This document shows, in pieces, positions 40,855-50,440 of a DNA stretch of 64,000 bases; positions within the stretch are counted from its first letter, which is position 1; every line of letters begins with the position of its first letter. The translations under genes and the position numbers were made by a program. The stretch spans positions 496,001 to 560,000 of the forward strand of contig JASISA010000019.1 of the NCBI GenBank assembly GCA_031771865.1, written 5' to 3'. The notes under the pieces are model-generated. The model was not told where the DNA came from and did no database searches. It saw nothing but the letters and a program-made list of their open reading frames with translations. The stretch is from Nothophaeocryptopus gaeumannii (taxonomy: Eukaryota > Ascomycota > Dothideomycetes > Mycosphaerellales > Mycosphaerellaceae).

Positions 40855-41689
40855 CTAAGTTTCGTACGGGAGATACGGACATCCTGGCCACTTCCCCTTC
40901 GTCTGCCCAGCAAAAAATGGACAAAACCCCCTATCAGCCTCCTTCAACCCCCTCATCCGCTCGGCTCTCTCATCCTTGGGCGCATTTCGCAGCTTCTCGA
41001 TCATCACAACACTAGGCGCCGGATCCGGAGCGAAAGTCAAGAGTCGGAACAACCAGCACATAAAAGTCGTGACAACGACTCGAGTCCAAGGATGACCATC
41101 TTTGACGTTGATGTCTGCCAAATCCTGTGGCTCGGAGAGAGACAGCGACAGTGCGACCTATCCACTGAATACCGCGAGGGAACCAGCGATAGCCGAATTG
41201 CCCTGCGATGAACTCGCTTCACGGATCGGTTAGGAGTTCCTTTGCTTCGTGTTGTTCCGTGAACTTGAGGCAGCCTTCGTAGCTGGGTGGGAAGCCAGTC
41301 ACGCGTGTGCGGTGGTCTCCATCGATGGACACAAAGTGTTTGACCTAAGTCATGTCAGAGTCGGCCTCCAGATGATGGTAGAATGTATTTACTTACCATT
41401 TCCTGCCAAATTAGGTGGCTTGCGATTTTCTGCTTCTCAGTCCACGCCGGTAAGCCAAGCTTCCTTGCAAACCTGTCTCCGAACGTGGCGGTACCGCACA
41501 GCGTGTAGACGTAGTCATCGTTATGCCCGTAACAGCCGGGTGTGACCTGAGGAACTTCAACGTCAAGCTCTGCAGCCCTTCTCCTGGTCATTGAAACCCT
41601 ACCTCCTCCAGCTTGGCGTGGTAGTCGTTGATGCGATTGATGGAATCAATGGTCCTCTGATCCTTGGGCTCATAGTACATCCAAGCTGT
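40855..41689 (-). pseudogene. Broken mpaB/rubber-oxygenase-like (DUF2236) gene
   Basis: Minus-strand exons with clean GT-AG junctions: up to 41689 to 41603, 41546-41397, 41344 downward; introns of 56 and 52 nt, all phase 0. The spliced protein shows the family's middle: DQRTIDSINRINDYHAKL, then DDYVYTLCGTATFGDRFARK, LPAWTEKQKIASHLIWQEM and GFPPSYEGCLKFTEQHEAKE, matching the R-x-x-x-x-M-N-x-x-H, D-x-x-Y-T-L and W-x-x-x-x-x-x-M pattern of ER-bound oxygenases such as MpaB. Then comes an in-frame TGA at 41221-41219, after which coding-like sequence resumes (SEFIAGQFGYRWFPRGIQWIG), shifts frame near 41130, and continues to 40855. The 5' exon(s) are not found. It is most likely inactive or truncated. 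Confidence 0.7.
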
Positions 41690-42260
41690 CTCGGTTAGAA
41701 TTATGATTCACTGAGGTTGGTCCGTTATATTGTTGACTGATCCCGAACCGTTCGCGGTGAGAAAGATGCCAAGTGAGTGTTCTCCATGGCTTCCCTGCCC
41801 GAGAACCAGGAGTGAGTCAGCTTTCGACGCGATGTCGCATTTCCTCACTCAGTATATTATCATCTTTGAAGAGAAAGCCAAGGGTCTTGCTCGATCTCTA
41901 TTTGTTCTGTTGCCTGCGTACGGCCGATGATTGTGGTGTGCAAGAACCCAGACCACGTTCACCACTCCAAGACGGCCGTTAGCTATCTGGTATACAAGAT
42001 TGGATCTGGCATATGGTGCAAGCGCCAGTGAAGAGGTCTGCGCCAGTGTACCTGTAGAAAGGTAAAGTGGAGGAGAGAGTGGGTTGGATTACGAGTCAAG
42101 AGGAGCTCCGCCGCGGAGGTGATTGACTCGCGAGCCTGGTCTGGGGAGAATCATTGGACATTCACGCGACTATCCCATCAAACATCTCAGTAGACCCAGC
42201 ATCGGACACAATGGCTCGGCGATAGGCATCAATTGATGCGGCAACAGCATTGATCTGAAG
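41690..42260. other. Intergenic, pseudogene 5' flank and mhr1 promoter
   Basis: 570 bp. It may hold undetected 5' exon remains of the DUF2236 pseudogene and must hold the mhr1 promoter. No ORF supported. Confidence 0.45.
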
Positions 42261-44166
42261 ATGCAGAGCACTACGCAGGCGCTCAGAGGGCCACAGGGTC
42301 ATGGGCGACACATCTATGCATACTGCCATGTCCGGACAAATCAGATCCTCTACTCGCTAGAGAGAACGTTGAGAGTACGAGAACATGATTGAGCATGTGC
42401 CAGAATACAACATCTGATCCATTTTCTAGCACTCTCACCTCAAGCAGCTGCCCGACACCGGCGCGAACAACAATCCTCCGAAGATCCGAAAAGACTCATG
42501 GCGTCCGTTGTACACCATCAACCTCCCCGACAGCGAAGATGGCCAGAAGCAGGGCCTCGAGCTCTTCCGACAACTGCGCCAATACAAATTCCTCCACGAG
42601 ACAACATGGGAGCTACCCGAAGAGATCACGAGACCATACACCGAAAAGCAGATCGCAGAGGAGAAGGACAAACTGGAAGACAGGGGTGGCAGCAAGAAGG
42701 AGACCGTCTTTGATGTAATCAAGAAAAGGAAGAAGAACATGCGCGCGGCCATGGTGATGAACCAGAAGGCAAATTCGATAGCGGACCTTGCGGCTATCCT
42801 GCTGAAACAAGAAGAATGGGGTGCGAGGACTGCAAAAGCAAAGGGCGAGGGCGAGTATGCGAGAAGGAATCGGGTCGTTGATCAGCTATTTAATCTCGCT
42901 TTGCGATACGAGCAAGAGGGCGTGGAAGAGCTGCGGCAGGAGGGTGAGAAGCTACGGATTGAGACGGATGAAGCGCAAGCAAGATCGCAGAATAAAGAGC
43001 TCAAGTCCAAGGAGCGGAGGCAGGAGTTTCAGAAGGCGCTACGAGCGCGACGAGAGATGGAAGAGAAGGAATTGGAGTTGTGGAGAATGGAATACGCAGC
43101 GAGGGCAGTGCGAGAAGCAAAGAATTGGGTCAATATGTCTGCTCGAAAACGAGACCTCGAAGCCGATTACTGGAAATCTCTAGCAGAATCCGCGGAAGAG
43201 AATCTGCAGTCACTGCAACAACAGCATGAGCTTCTAACAGAAGGAGCTGCGGCGCCAGATACGGGCTCATCTTCAGAGCAAGTGCAAGGGGAGATATCCG
43301 CCCTCGACAAGCAAATAGAGCAAGCGCGTTTTGTCTACGAGGCTACCAGACTGCAGAAGCCATGGGCACAAGTGGCCGTTGAGGCACGTGCACGGGGCTT
43401 GTATGAGGGCGAGGCTGAAATTGCAGAGGAGCAGCCAGGCGAAACTGAGCTAGCCGAAGGAGAAACACAAGAAGCCACCGCGACTACTTCGACAAACCCA
43501 GCTACAGACGAGGATGCCTACGCAGAATTAAAGCTGATCGCACGCAAATTCCTCCCCGAATTCCCACCAAGTCTCGATCCAGTGATTGCCTCCAAGCTCG
43601 GCCAAGTTATTCCGCGGACTATGCCCGGATACAAAAAGTTCAGAAAGGATATTGATGTCGCACGTCAGACTATCTTCTCCGCAGAAGGTGTCACTGTGAA
43701 ATGGGCCAACATACTGGATGCCGAATTCGCAGAACTTTGGCCCGAGGCTATCAAGCATGAGCGTCTGGGCTTCGTCCGCCATGCTGCTCCTAAGCCTAAG
43801 TTCGAGGGGCATCAAGACATTACCTCCTTCAAGGCGGCGACTTCGTGGAAGCCCGCTGGGTTCAAGCTTCCTACACCGTCAGAGGCTCTCGAGGACGGAG
43901 CGGAGCCTGTGGCCGAAGGCGAGAATGTTGTCGATGCCGCTGCTGCCGCTCGTGAACAAGAGAAAGAGAGAAAGAAAGCCATCCGTGGTATCAAGGATGA
44001 ACTCTTGTGGGAGGTCAGAGGACCTAGGAGAGCTGAGTGGCAGATTAAGCAGGACAGGAAGAAGATTGCGAATAAGATGAAGGTTTTGGCGGAGCGGGCA
44101 CCGAAGGTGGATGCGTCTACTCTGCCAAATGAACCAGCGGCGCAGGAGAATGCGCCTAGTTTGTAG
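42261..44166 (+). CDS. mhr1: Mitochondrial large ribosomal subunit protein mL67 / Mhr1
   Basis: Exons 42261-42374 and 42430-44166 with a 55-nt GT-AG intron; 616 residues. The first exon carries the diagnostic start HIYAYCHVRTNQILYSLERT (family pattern: N-x-x-T-N-Q-x-x-Y-S-L), and exon two continues HLKQLP, RKDSWRPLYTINLP, FRQLRQYKFLHETTWELP and MVMNQKANSIADLAAILL. A long Glu/Lys/Arg coiled coil follows (about residues 130-330), and a conserved late block reads VTVKWANILDAEFAELWPEA. Family knowledge: Mhr1 is a component of the fungal mitoribosome (mL67) and was first described in mitochondrial DNA recombination in yeast. The protein is much longer than yeast Mhr1 because of the coiled-coil and acidic insertions, as in other filamentous ascomycetes. 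Confidence 0.85.
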
Positions 44167-44173
44167 ATAGATA

Positions 44174-44283
44174 TTTGAAGGAATGTACATTACAGTGAGT
44201 GTCCCTATGTTTGCCCTCCTCCTCCTCATCATTGTCATCATCCCCAAATCAGGGACACTCACTGTAATGTACATTCCTTCAAA
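44174..44283. repeat. Perfect 33-bp inverted repeat with 44-bp spacer
   Basis: Left arm 44174-44206 and right arm 44251-44283 are exact reverse complements over 33 bp, starting TTTGAAGGAATGTACATTAC. The left arm begins eight bases after the mhr1 stop codon and the right arm lies just past the donor site of the secreted-protein pseudogene. Any transcript crossing it would fold into a long hairpin. Confidence 0.98.
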
Positions 44284-44304
44284 CATCCTCTGTACTATAC
44301 TCAC

Positions 44305-44671
44305 CAAATCATCAAAATTCTGCAACCACTCAACATACCCATTACAAAGATTTCCAGGATGTACGCTCAACACATACGGTAAATCAGCAGTAAACGCCTG
44401 GATATGGTTTGGATCGTTGGGGAATGTAAGAAGTCGCGGCTTCAATTGTAGACGTTTTGAGAGGTTGGAGTGGTTAGGGTGAGGGTTGAAGAGGGCGTGG
44501 TCGAAGATTATGCTAAAGGAGTCGCAAAGGGACGGTGTCGTAATGGTAGGTGTTTTGGAAGTGGCGGTCGTCGCGGAAGGTGAGGGTGGAAATAGGGTGT
44601 AGGGGTGAGGAGTAGAGAGATTTGGTATAGGGCGAGGAGAGGAGGATGAGGAAGATGGTTGAGGATTTCAT
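44305..44671 (-). pseudogene. Frameshifted tandem copy of a small secreted-protein gene
   Basis: Paralogue of the intact gene at 44988-45530. It starts MKSSTIFLILLSS at 44671 (signal-peptide-like) but must change frame by one base to reach SLCDSFSIIFDHALF and ADLPYVLSVHPGNLCNG, the regions matching the intact copy (CDYFSIVFDH and SLPYVLSVSPGNLCMP). The segment corresponding to the intact copy's first exon is 367 nt, one base off a multiple of three. The donor site GTGAGT is kept at 44304, but the second exon is replaced by the inverted repeat. It is therefore probably dead, unless an unusual splice repairs the frame. Confidence 0.7.
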
Positions 44672-44987
44672 TTTTTTGTCCTTGACGAAGTGGAAGGTTG
44701 GAGGAAGAGGCTTTGAGAGGTGGTTTGTAGGTCGTCATTTGCAGTTTGAATGATACTAATGTATTGTTGGGCCTGTATTACCCAGTTCCTGTTGTTATGA
44801 GATTCGTCAACTAGTGCGTGGAGGGCGATGGCACGAATGTCACGTTGCAGAACGCTAGAACAAGGCATGTCAAGTGTCAGTAACGCATGATTCCAAGAGG
44901 GGGTTGGAAACCATTGTCATTGTTCGTCTTGATAGCCTGCGGTCATGTTACCCCTCGCCCGCCCATCCGCGTCAGTCATGGCTAGAA
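44672..44987. other. Spacer between tandem secreted-protein copies
   Basis: Upstream region of the decayed copy. Near 44840-44880 it resembles the region upstream of the intact copy near 45700-45750 (on the minus strand both contain ATGCCTTGTT followed by TAGCGTT), so the duplicated unit includes promoter sequence. Confidence 0.6.
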
Positions 44988-45530
44988 CTATCTTGAAATC
45001 ACACACCTCCTAAGTTGATGCGCCTTCGACTGCGACACATTCTCGCATCTCTCATCCGTCGGGACGTTCACCCACTGATTCGCATAAGCCACCCACTGCA
45101 CCTGCGTATCAGCAAGCCATACCCACACTCCCCTTTGCCCTCCCCCTAGGACACTTCGTCTCTAACTCACCAAATTATCAAAACTCTGCCACGTAGCATC
45201 ATACGGCATACACAGATTCCCTGGACTGACGCTCAACACATACGGTAGTGAGGACGTAAAACTATCCCACAGACCTCCTTCGGGCCAGGGGGCTTTGCCG
45301 CAGGAGATTGGATAGGTTTGGGAGAAGGTGGAGGAGGTGGCGATGGTCAGCGTGCGGTCTTTATGGTCGAAGACGATGCTGAAGTAGTCGCAGGGGATTG
45401 GAGCCTGTACGGGCGAGGAGTCCAGGAAGCTGCAGTCGTCTGAGGTAGAAGGGACTGGTGAGGTGTGTGTTTCGGGGGCGAGGAGGGCGATTAACGCGAG
45501 GACGGAAGAAGAGGTGGTAGTGAACTTCAT
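44988..45530 (-). CDS. Small secreted protein, candidate effector-type
   Basis: Exons 45530-45171 and 45101-44988 with a 69-nt GT-AG intron; 157 residues. The N-terminus MKFTTTSSSVLALIALLAPE is a signal peptide, probably cut near the T-S-P-V segment. The mature part has about six cysteines (CSFLD, PCDYFSIVFDHKD, ISCGKAPW, NLCMP, ERCEN, RRCVI) and conserved SLPYVLSVSPGNL. The ATG at 45530 was chosen over the longer open frame because the extension starts with GTG. No named domain; the Cys spacing with YFSIVFDH suggests a compact extracellular beta-rich fold. A frameshifted copy lies 316 bp downstream on the same strand. A further splice at the very 3' end is possible. Confidence 0.7.
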
Positions 45531-46055
45531 TTTGATCTCCACGGAAGAGGGGAGGAGGACTTATTTGGGAATTATTGAGGATGGGGTTCCTAGATTTTCC
45601 GTTGCAAAGGATATATCTTCCCAAGATGTGGTTACTCTGAGGGGCCTTTTTAGCGCAGTTCTCGTCCTCGAGGAATGATGCGTCGACAACTGTCTCGAGC
45701 CATGACAGTCGTCAAACCACTGCGAAACGCTATAACAAGGCATTGTACTGTCAGCGATGCATGAAGCTGGAAGTGGATTGGTCATCGATTGTCATGTTCA
45801 TGCTGAAACTTACGATTGAGACAGCAGGTTGCACTATCCTGCAGATCTGAGTATTCTTGCAGATAGTCGTAACCAGGTTGACGGGTACGACAAGGCGAGT
45901 GTATTGTGTATCGTCGCACATTGGGTACAGGGCAAAGGAGGTGGAGCGCAGGAGGGAGTTGTGTTTCCAGCTTCGCAAAGAATCGATCAGGACAGGGTTC
46001 AAGGCCGCCATGTGGTTGTCGTCGATCGCAACTGGCTCTGTGAGTTATCGGTGCA
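45531..46055. other. Intergenic, upstream of the small secreted gene
   Basis: 525 bp. The part near 45690-45750 is the counterpart of the duplicated upstream segment near 44840-44880. The right end is the 3' region of the leftward HET gene. Confidence 0.5.
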
Positions 46056-47941
46056 TCAAGAGATTTTCATCAGGATCAGCGCAGTCACTGCGAAGATTAG
46101 GATCAGAACTGACAGTGTGTTAGCCTCAGATACTTAGTAGAGTGACTTGACGCTAAGGCTCTGCATGACTTACTAATGGCAGCTAGCGTCCACTGAGTGC
46201 ATCTGTTCCTGCGGCTGCGAAAAGAGCGATTTATGGCAGTCTTCATCTTATCTTCGAGATCATGAAAGCTTGGTACATGGTATTTCTCCGGATCTGCCCC
46301 GGGGCTGATATCCGGCTGCTTCGACAGAGTCGCAAATGAAGCCAGCTCAAGCAGTGCCTTGAGATTCAAGCTAATCCATTGATCATGCCCTTGGGAAACA
46401 TTGTTTCCTTGATGATATTCAAAGCTTGGCTCAGAATCTGCGGTCTCCGTCTCAGAGAACAGATATGCTCTGCCGATGACGACAGCGCTGTTGCCAGGTC
46501 CGGTCCGGACTGCAAAAACGAGCTGTGTCGTCGGGAAGTGCAAAATGATGTCGCCAGTCTGAAGTCGGCATGCAGCTAGGCCATGAAAGGTGGTATTAGA
46601 AATGCTAAAGTAAGTCATGTCCGGTCGGCCTACTCGTTCATGCGGATTGATGGGATCCTCGCTTGCGGTCAACACCCAGGTGTTCCGGGAGGTATTGAGC
46701 AGGTATCTGGGCATTTCGTTCAGTACTTTCACTTTTCTTCGGATCTTGATAGCGGCATCTGTCTCCTGTGGCAATTCCGCCGTGCCTAAAACACTCAGAG
46801 GTACAGAGAGATTGAGGTTCTCGGTCAGCGTATGTTCCTGTAGGACGTCTGCAGCCTTGAGTCGAAAGAGCTTCATCAGAAGATTGGTGAATTCGAGTGT
46901 CCTCTTCGGATGTAGCTGATCGTATTTGAGCAAGAAGCGAAGGACTGTGACGAGTCTTTGCGCCGGTGTAGCTGAGTAGTCTATCGTCAAGTGCTCTCTA
47001 TGCTGTCCAACCAGACTGTAAAGAGCATAGACATGATCGCAGGAAAGACCACATTGGTGGCTGGCGTAACGCTCGATGAGCTCATGCAGCAGACGTGGTT
47101 GCTGCCCGTGGCCAGGTTCCAGCCTTTGAAGGGCGAGTCGTGCAGCCGGACTACGAATTATCAGATGCCAAGTATCTCGCCTGAGGCTCTTGAACGGTTT
47201 GTTGTCTCGCGCTTGTTTCAGTTGATGGCAGAGCCTTTCAAAATCCATCATCGAGCAGGTAGAATCTCCCATCTGGAGCACGACAGTACGTGCATTGATC
47301 AATTCTGGTATGATCCACTTTCGAGTCCAGTAGCGTAGTCTACACAGAGTGTAGACTGAGCGCCAGAGGCTCGAAAGGTCTTGATCTCCTCGCGACCTTG
47401 TGTACTTGAGGACGGAGTCGCCAGAGCTCTCGTAGCTTACTGCATTGCGCACAAAACTTAACGCTCTTGCAGCATCCGTCTTTTGATCGACACTCTGGAG
47501 CCAGACAAGTACATTGTTGGCATTGCTGTAGATATCTGCCATCAGCTTGACTTGGTGGTTGCGTTCTTGGTCCGATCGTTGGTTGATACATATTGCGTCA
47601 ACCCAGACCCAGCAGTCAGACTCTCTGTCTCGAACGGACAGAAGCGCAGCTTTCAGATTCTTGCGCACTTTGATAGTCGTGTTGCCAGGGAGGTGAATGT
47701 CGAATCGAGCGGCGTCTGCGTCCCAAGTGTATGAGATGGCCCTGTAAGACGGACAGGCTTCTGAACGCAGATCGTAGTGATGAAGTGAACAGTCAATCCT
47801 GTCGCCTTGGCCTGCGTAGAGCCTCAGAAGACGGAATGTATGCTGCGAGTCCAGTAGCTGGTATTCGAACAGGCCTGCTTGGAGTTGATGAGCAGGCTGA
47901 TGAGCTTGATGCTGGTGTCGCGAGCCTGCCAAGCCGGCCAT
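46056..47941 (-). CDS. HET-domain protein with predicted C-terminal membrane anchor
   Basis: Preferred model: exons 47941-46174 and 46108-46056, 65-nt GT-AG intron, 606 residues. The unspliced frame runs to 46103 (612 residues). The HET domain (about residues 55-200) shows YRAISYTWDA, CWVWVDAICINQRSDQERN and DIYSNANNVLVWLQS, the three standard blocks. The remainder is the variable C-terminal part. When spliced, the protein ends AAIILILIFAVTALILMKIS, a clean single transmembrane helix; unspliced, the tail is polar. Family knowledge: HET proteins trigger heterokaryon incompatibility and cell death between unlike fungi. A membrane-anchored end would place signalling at a membrane, which is inference. 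A divergent gene for a small membrane coiled-coil protein begins 564 bp upstream. Confidence 0.85.
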
Positions 47942-48505
47942 CTTACCATTAAAGCGCCAGAGGCTTCATCCCAGCAAAGACATTGCCTAGTTGTTGTTTT
48001 GAGGATCTGGATCCGCTCTCAGCTTGCACGAGATGCGAGGCTGGTATCGACTCTGGGCCACCCACAGCCTCAGCGGCCAGGCTGTAGACTCAGCCACTCA
48101 GATCTGAGGCCGCACCTTCGCGGCGATCACCGTGCATGGGGAACTTTCCAACTCCTGATTCGCAGATGCCAGATGTTATTGACTGTAGAAAGTCTATTGT
48201 GTGAAATTGGCCCTGACCTGTGAATGGATGGCAAGGTGGCTCGCAATCCTTCAAGGTGGCTTGACAAGGCTGTCACAGTGTCGTTATAGAGGCCTCCGCA
48301 AGGCAAATTTGCACGCCTTAATTGGCAAGGAGGAGCGTCTCCAAGGCAGATGCAAGCCACCCCGCCGTAGGAAGATTGGGCGTGCATGGTCTGATAAGTA
48401 GGCTGAGGCCCGATCGATCTGCGGAAGGCTTGTGCGAAGAAACACTGCTACGATCGCTTCCGTGTTTTGCCCTCGACCCGGAGAACTCTCGACCATCTTT
48501 CCACG
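47942..48505. promoter_or_regulatory. Shared divergent region between HET gene and small membrane gene
   Basis: 564 bp between start codons of two divergent genes. No domain-bearing ORF. Frames of 60-114 codons on both strands overlap and look fortuitous. Confidence 0.5.
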
Positions 48506-49066
48506 ATGCCAAGGAATGCGGATGAGGAGCAGGACTCAGATGCAGAAGATAACCACGAGGATGTGTGGTCGTTTTGGCTGAATTTTGCGATTCTGGCGAT
48601 CCTTGACGTTGTGATCGCGGAACTCGTACTTACTGTGAAGACACGAGGACTTCAGCACCAAGCTATCAACATCGCCAATGGGGCGAACGACTCCGCGAAT
48701 GCTGCAAATAACACTGCAAATCAGGTCAGTGAGCAAAGCTTGGTAGAGAACCATACTAATGAGGCACATGCCATTGGTGTTTCGGCTCAAGTTGGCGCTA
48801 TCACCGTGCAAATCAAGCAGTTGGCCTCGAACGTGCAAGACCTGCAGAAGAACCTGGCAAACCTGACGTTGAGGGTGGATGGACTGGAGAACACAGTCAA
48901 TTCTTTGCAAAGTGCGACCGCCAGTGCTACGTATGGTAGCGGAGGCCCTGAAAGTTCCAGTACAACGACGCCCAGTTATCCCGAAGGTTTTGGAACGAGA
49001 AATCTGCCAGACACGACCTGGGCTGGTATTATGGTTGGGGCTGCTGTCGTAAATCTCGTTTGTTAG
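48506..49066 (+). CDS. Small membrane protein with coiled coil, unknown function
   Basis: Single exon, 186 residues from the ATG at 48506. Order: acidic N-terminus (about 20 residues), one transmembrane helix (FWLNFAILAILDVVIAELVL, about 23-43), an Ala/Asn-rich stretch (NGANDSANAANNTANQ), a clear heptad coiled coil (about 95-145: VQIKQLASNVQDLQKNL then LTLRVDGLENTVNSL), a Ser/Thr/Pro linker and a short hydrophobic C-terminus (WAGIMVGAAVVNLVC). I recognise no family. The layout, an anchored stalk with an oligomerising coil, fits a receptor, tether or pore-forming partner. It is transcribed away from the HET gene, and its stop is 10 bp from the 3' end of the TauD pseudogene. Confidence 0.65.
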   Translation: MPRNADEEQDSDAEDNHEDVWSFWLNFAILAILDVVIAELVLTVKTRGLQHQAINIANGANDSANAANNTANQVSEQSLVENHTNEAHAIGVSAQVGAITVQIKQLASNVQDLQKNLANLTLRVDGLENTVNSLQSATASATYGSGGPESSSTTTPSYPEGFGTRNLPDTTWAGIMVGAAVVNLVC

Positions 49067-49076
49067 CAAGCATCGT

Positions 49077-49769
49077 CTATGCTGCTTGCTTCTGCTTCAA
49101 CAAAGCCTCCGAACGACCAACACTGCCCGGGTCGAGATATGGTCTCTCGCCCAGACTGACTGTACGCTGACCAGTCCTGTCACCCTCATAGTCATACGTA
49201 GCATTGTGATAGACGGAACGATTGTCCCAGATAGCCACATCATTCTCGTTCTGCCAGCGATATCTGACCTGTAAGTCATGGTTCTCCGTAATGAGCTGCA
49301 CAAACCACTTCAGCAGATGCTCGCTTTCTGCTTCGGACACTTCGTTGATGCGCTTGGCATGGTGGCCAACAGCGTAGACATTCTTCCAGCCGCTAACAGG
49401 GTGAATAGCCTTGAGATTGGTGCCATCGTTCTCCGGCGCGCCACGTTTCCCGCTGTGTAACTCAGAGTTGTTGTTCTTAGCGCTTTCCTGGAAGATCGGC
49501 TGAGCGTAGGTACCCGTCAAGGTCTCCAAGAACTTTTGATATGCAGGAGAAATGCGGTCGTAGACTTCGTAACCAGACGCCCACAGAGTGTCACCACCTG
49601 TCTTTGGCAATTCTGTCAGCCGTAGGATGGCATAGTCTTTTAGCACAGGCTCGAATGTGATGTCGCTGTGCCAGCCCTCCTTCTGTGACTGCTTCTTGCC
49701 CTGAAAGCGGTCCACTTAAAGCTTCTTGGCTTGCTCCGAAGAGATGACACTGATTTCATTAGCATGTCC
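49077..49769 (-). pseudogene. Broken TauD/TfdA-type Fe(II)/2-oxoglutarate dioxygenase
   Basis: The frame 49715-49077 encodes the C-terminal two thirds of a fungal TauD-like dioxygenase: the iron ligands H-x-D in WHSDITFEP, the distal His in SVYHNATYD, and the 2-oxoglutarate Arg in RTVSLGERPYLDP. Upstream the same frame continues as EISVISSEQAKKL, the correct preceding family sequence, but a TAA at 49718-49716 interrupts the two parts where relatives have Tyr. Before about 49769 similarity stops, so the N-terminal third is missing. There is no ATG in a useful place downstream of the stop. It flanks the NRPS gene on the same strand and may be a lost tailoring gene. Confidence 0.82.
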
Positions 49770-50440
49770 GAACGCCGTTGCATACGAGCCTTGCACGCGG
49801 TGTCTCGATTAATAGAGAGGTGGGAAAGATGCAAAGGACTCCAAGACATTGCGTGCTTCGCGAAAGCAATGTTGCCTTGAGCGTCGCTTAGCATACGTTG
49901 GAAGCATGCATGATGCATCGTTCCTTGATAACGAAGAGGATGGAGACATTGGGTCAACATCGATTGATAAAGCGCGCTTGTTGATGGTTGAAGCCAGTGT
50001 GAAGTGAAGCCAGTGTGAAGTGAAGTCAACGTGATGGCAAAGACCAGAACGCCAAGGCCGGACACATCTTCTCCCTTCTTCCTTCTGTGCTGGCAGGGGC
50101 TCACGACAATTCTCTTCCCAACCACTATTGTCATTGCTCTACTTTGCCGCCGCGAACAGCCCGCTGGTCTTCTCCGGATTCAAGTTGAATGTTAGTCTTC
50201 TGCGATTGTTCTTTGCTCCAGCCTGAGCGTGTCATCCTGTTTTGGGCTCACCTGGGACATGGAGACGCGACTCGGAAACATCATGAATCAATGCAACTGT
50301 CTATCATTCCTCTATACCAGTGATGTATATACCGCGAGTAAGACTTCTCAACACGAGATTTGGAACTGCCATTCCAACCACCAACGCCCCCTCGACCCGC
50401 CGAGTCGACCGCCCCGAATCGAATCATGAAACGAATGCTT
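49770..50440. other. Intergenic between TauD pseudogene and NRPS
   Basis: 670 bp. A 16-bp unit (GAAGCCAGTGTGAAGT) is repeated in tandem at 49990-50021 with a partial third copy. The minus strand frame here has no domain. The right part is the NRPS 3' region. Confidence 0.55.
49990..50026 (+). repeat. 16-bp tandem duplication
   Basis: Two exact adjacent copies of GAAGCCAGTGTGAAGT plus GAAGT of a third, located where the lost 5' part of the TauD gene would be expected. Confidence 0.9.

Noticed and set aside
49077..49715. Reading the TauD frame as an intact 212-residue gene
   Set aside because: It would have to start at GTG; conserved family sequence lies just upstream of an in-frame TAA, so it is a pseudogene.
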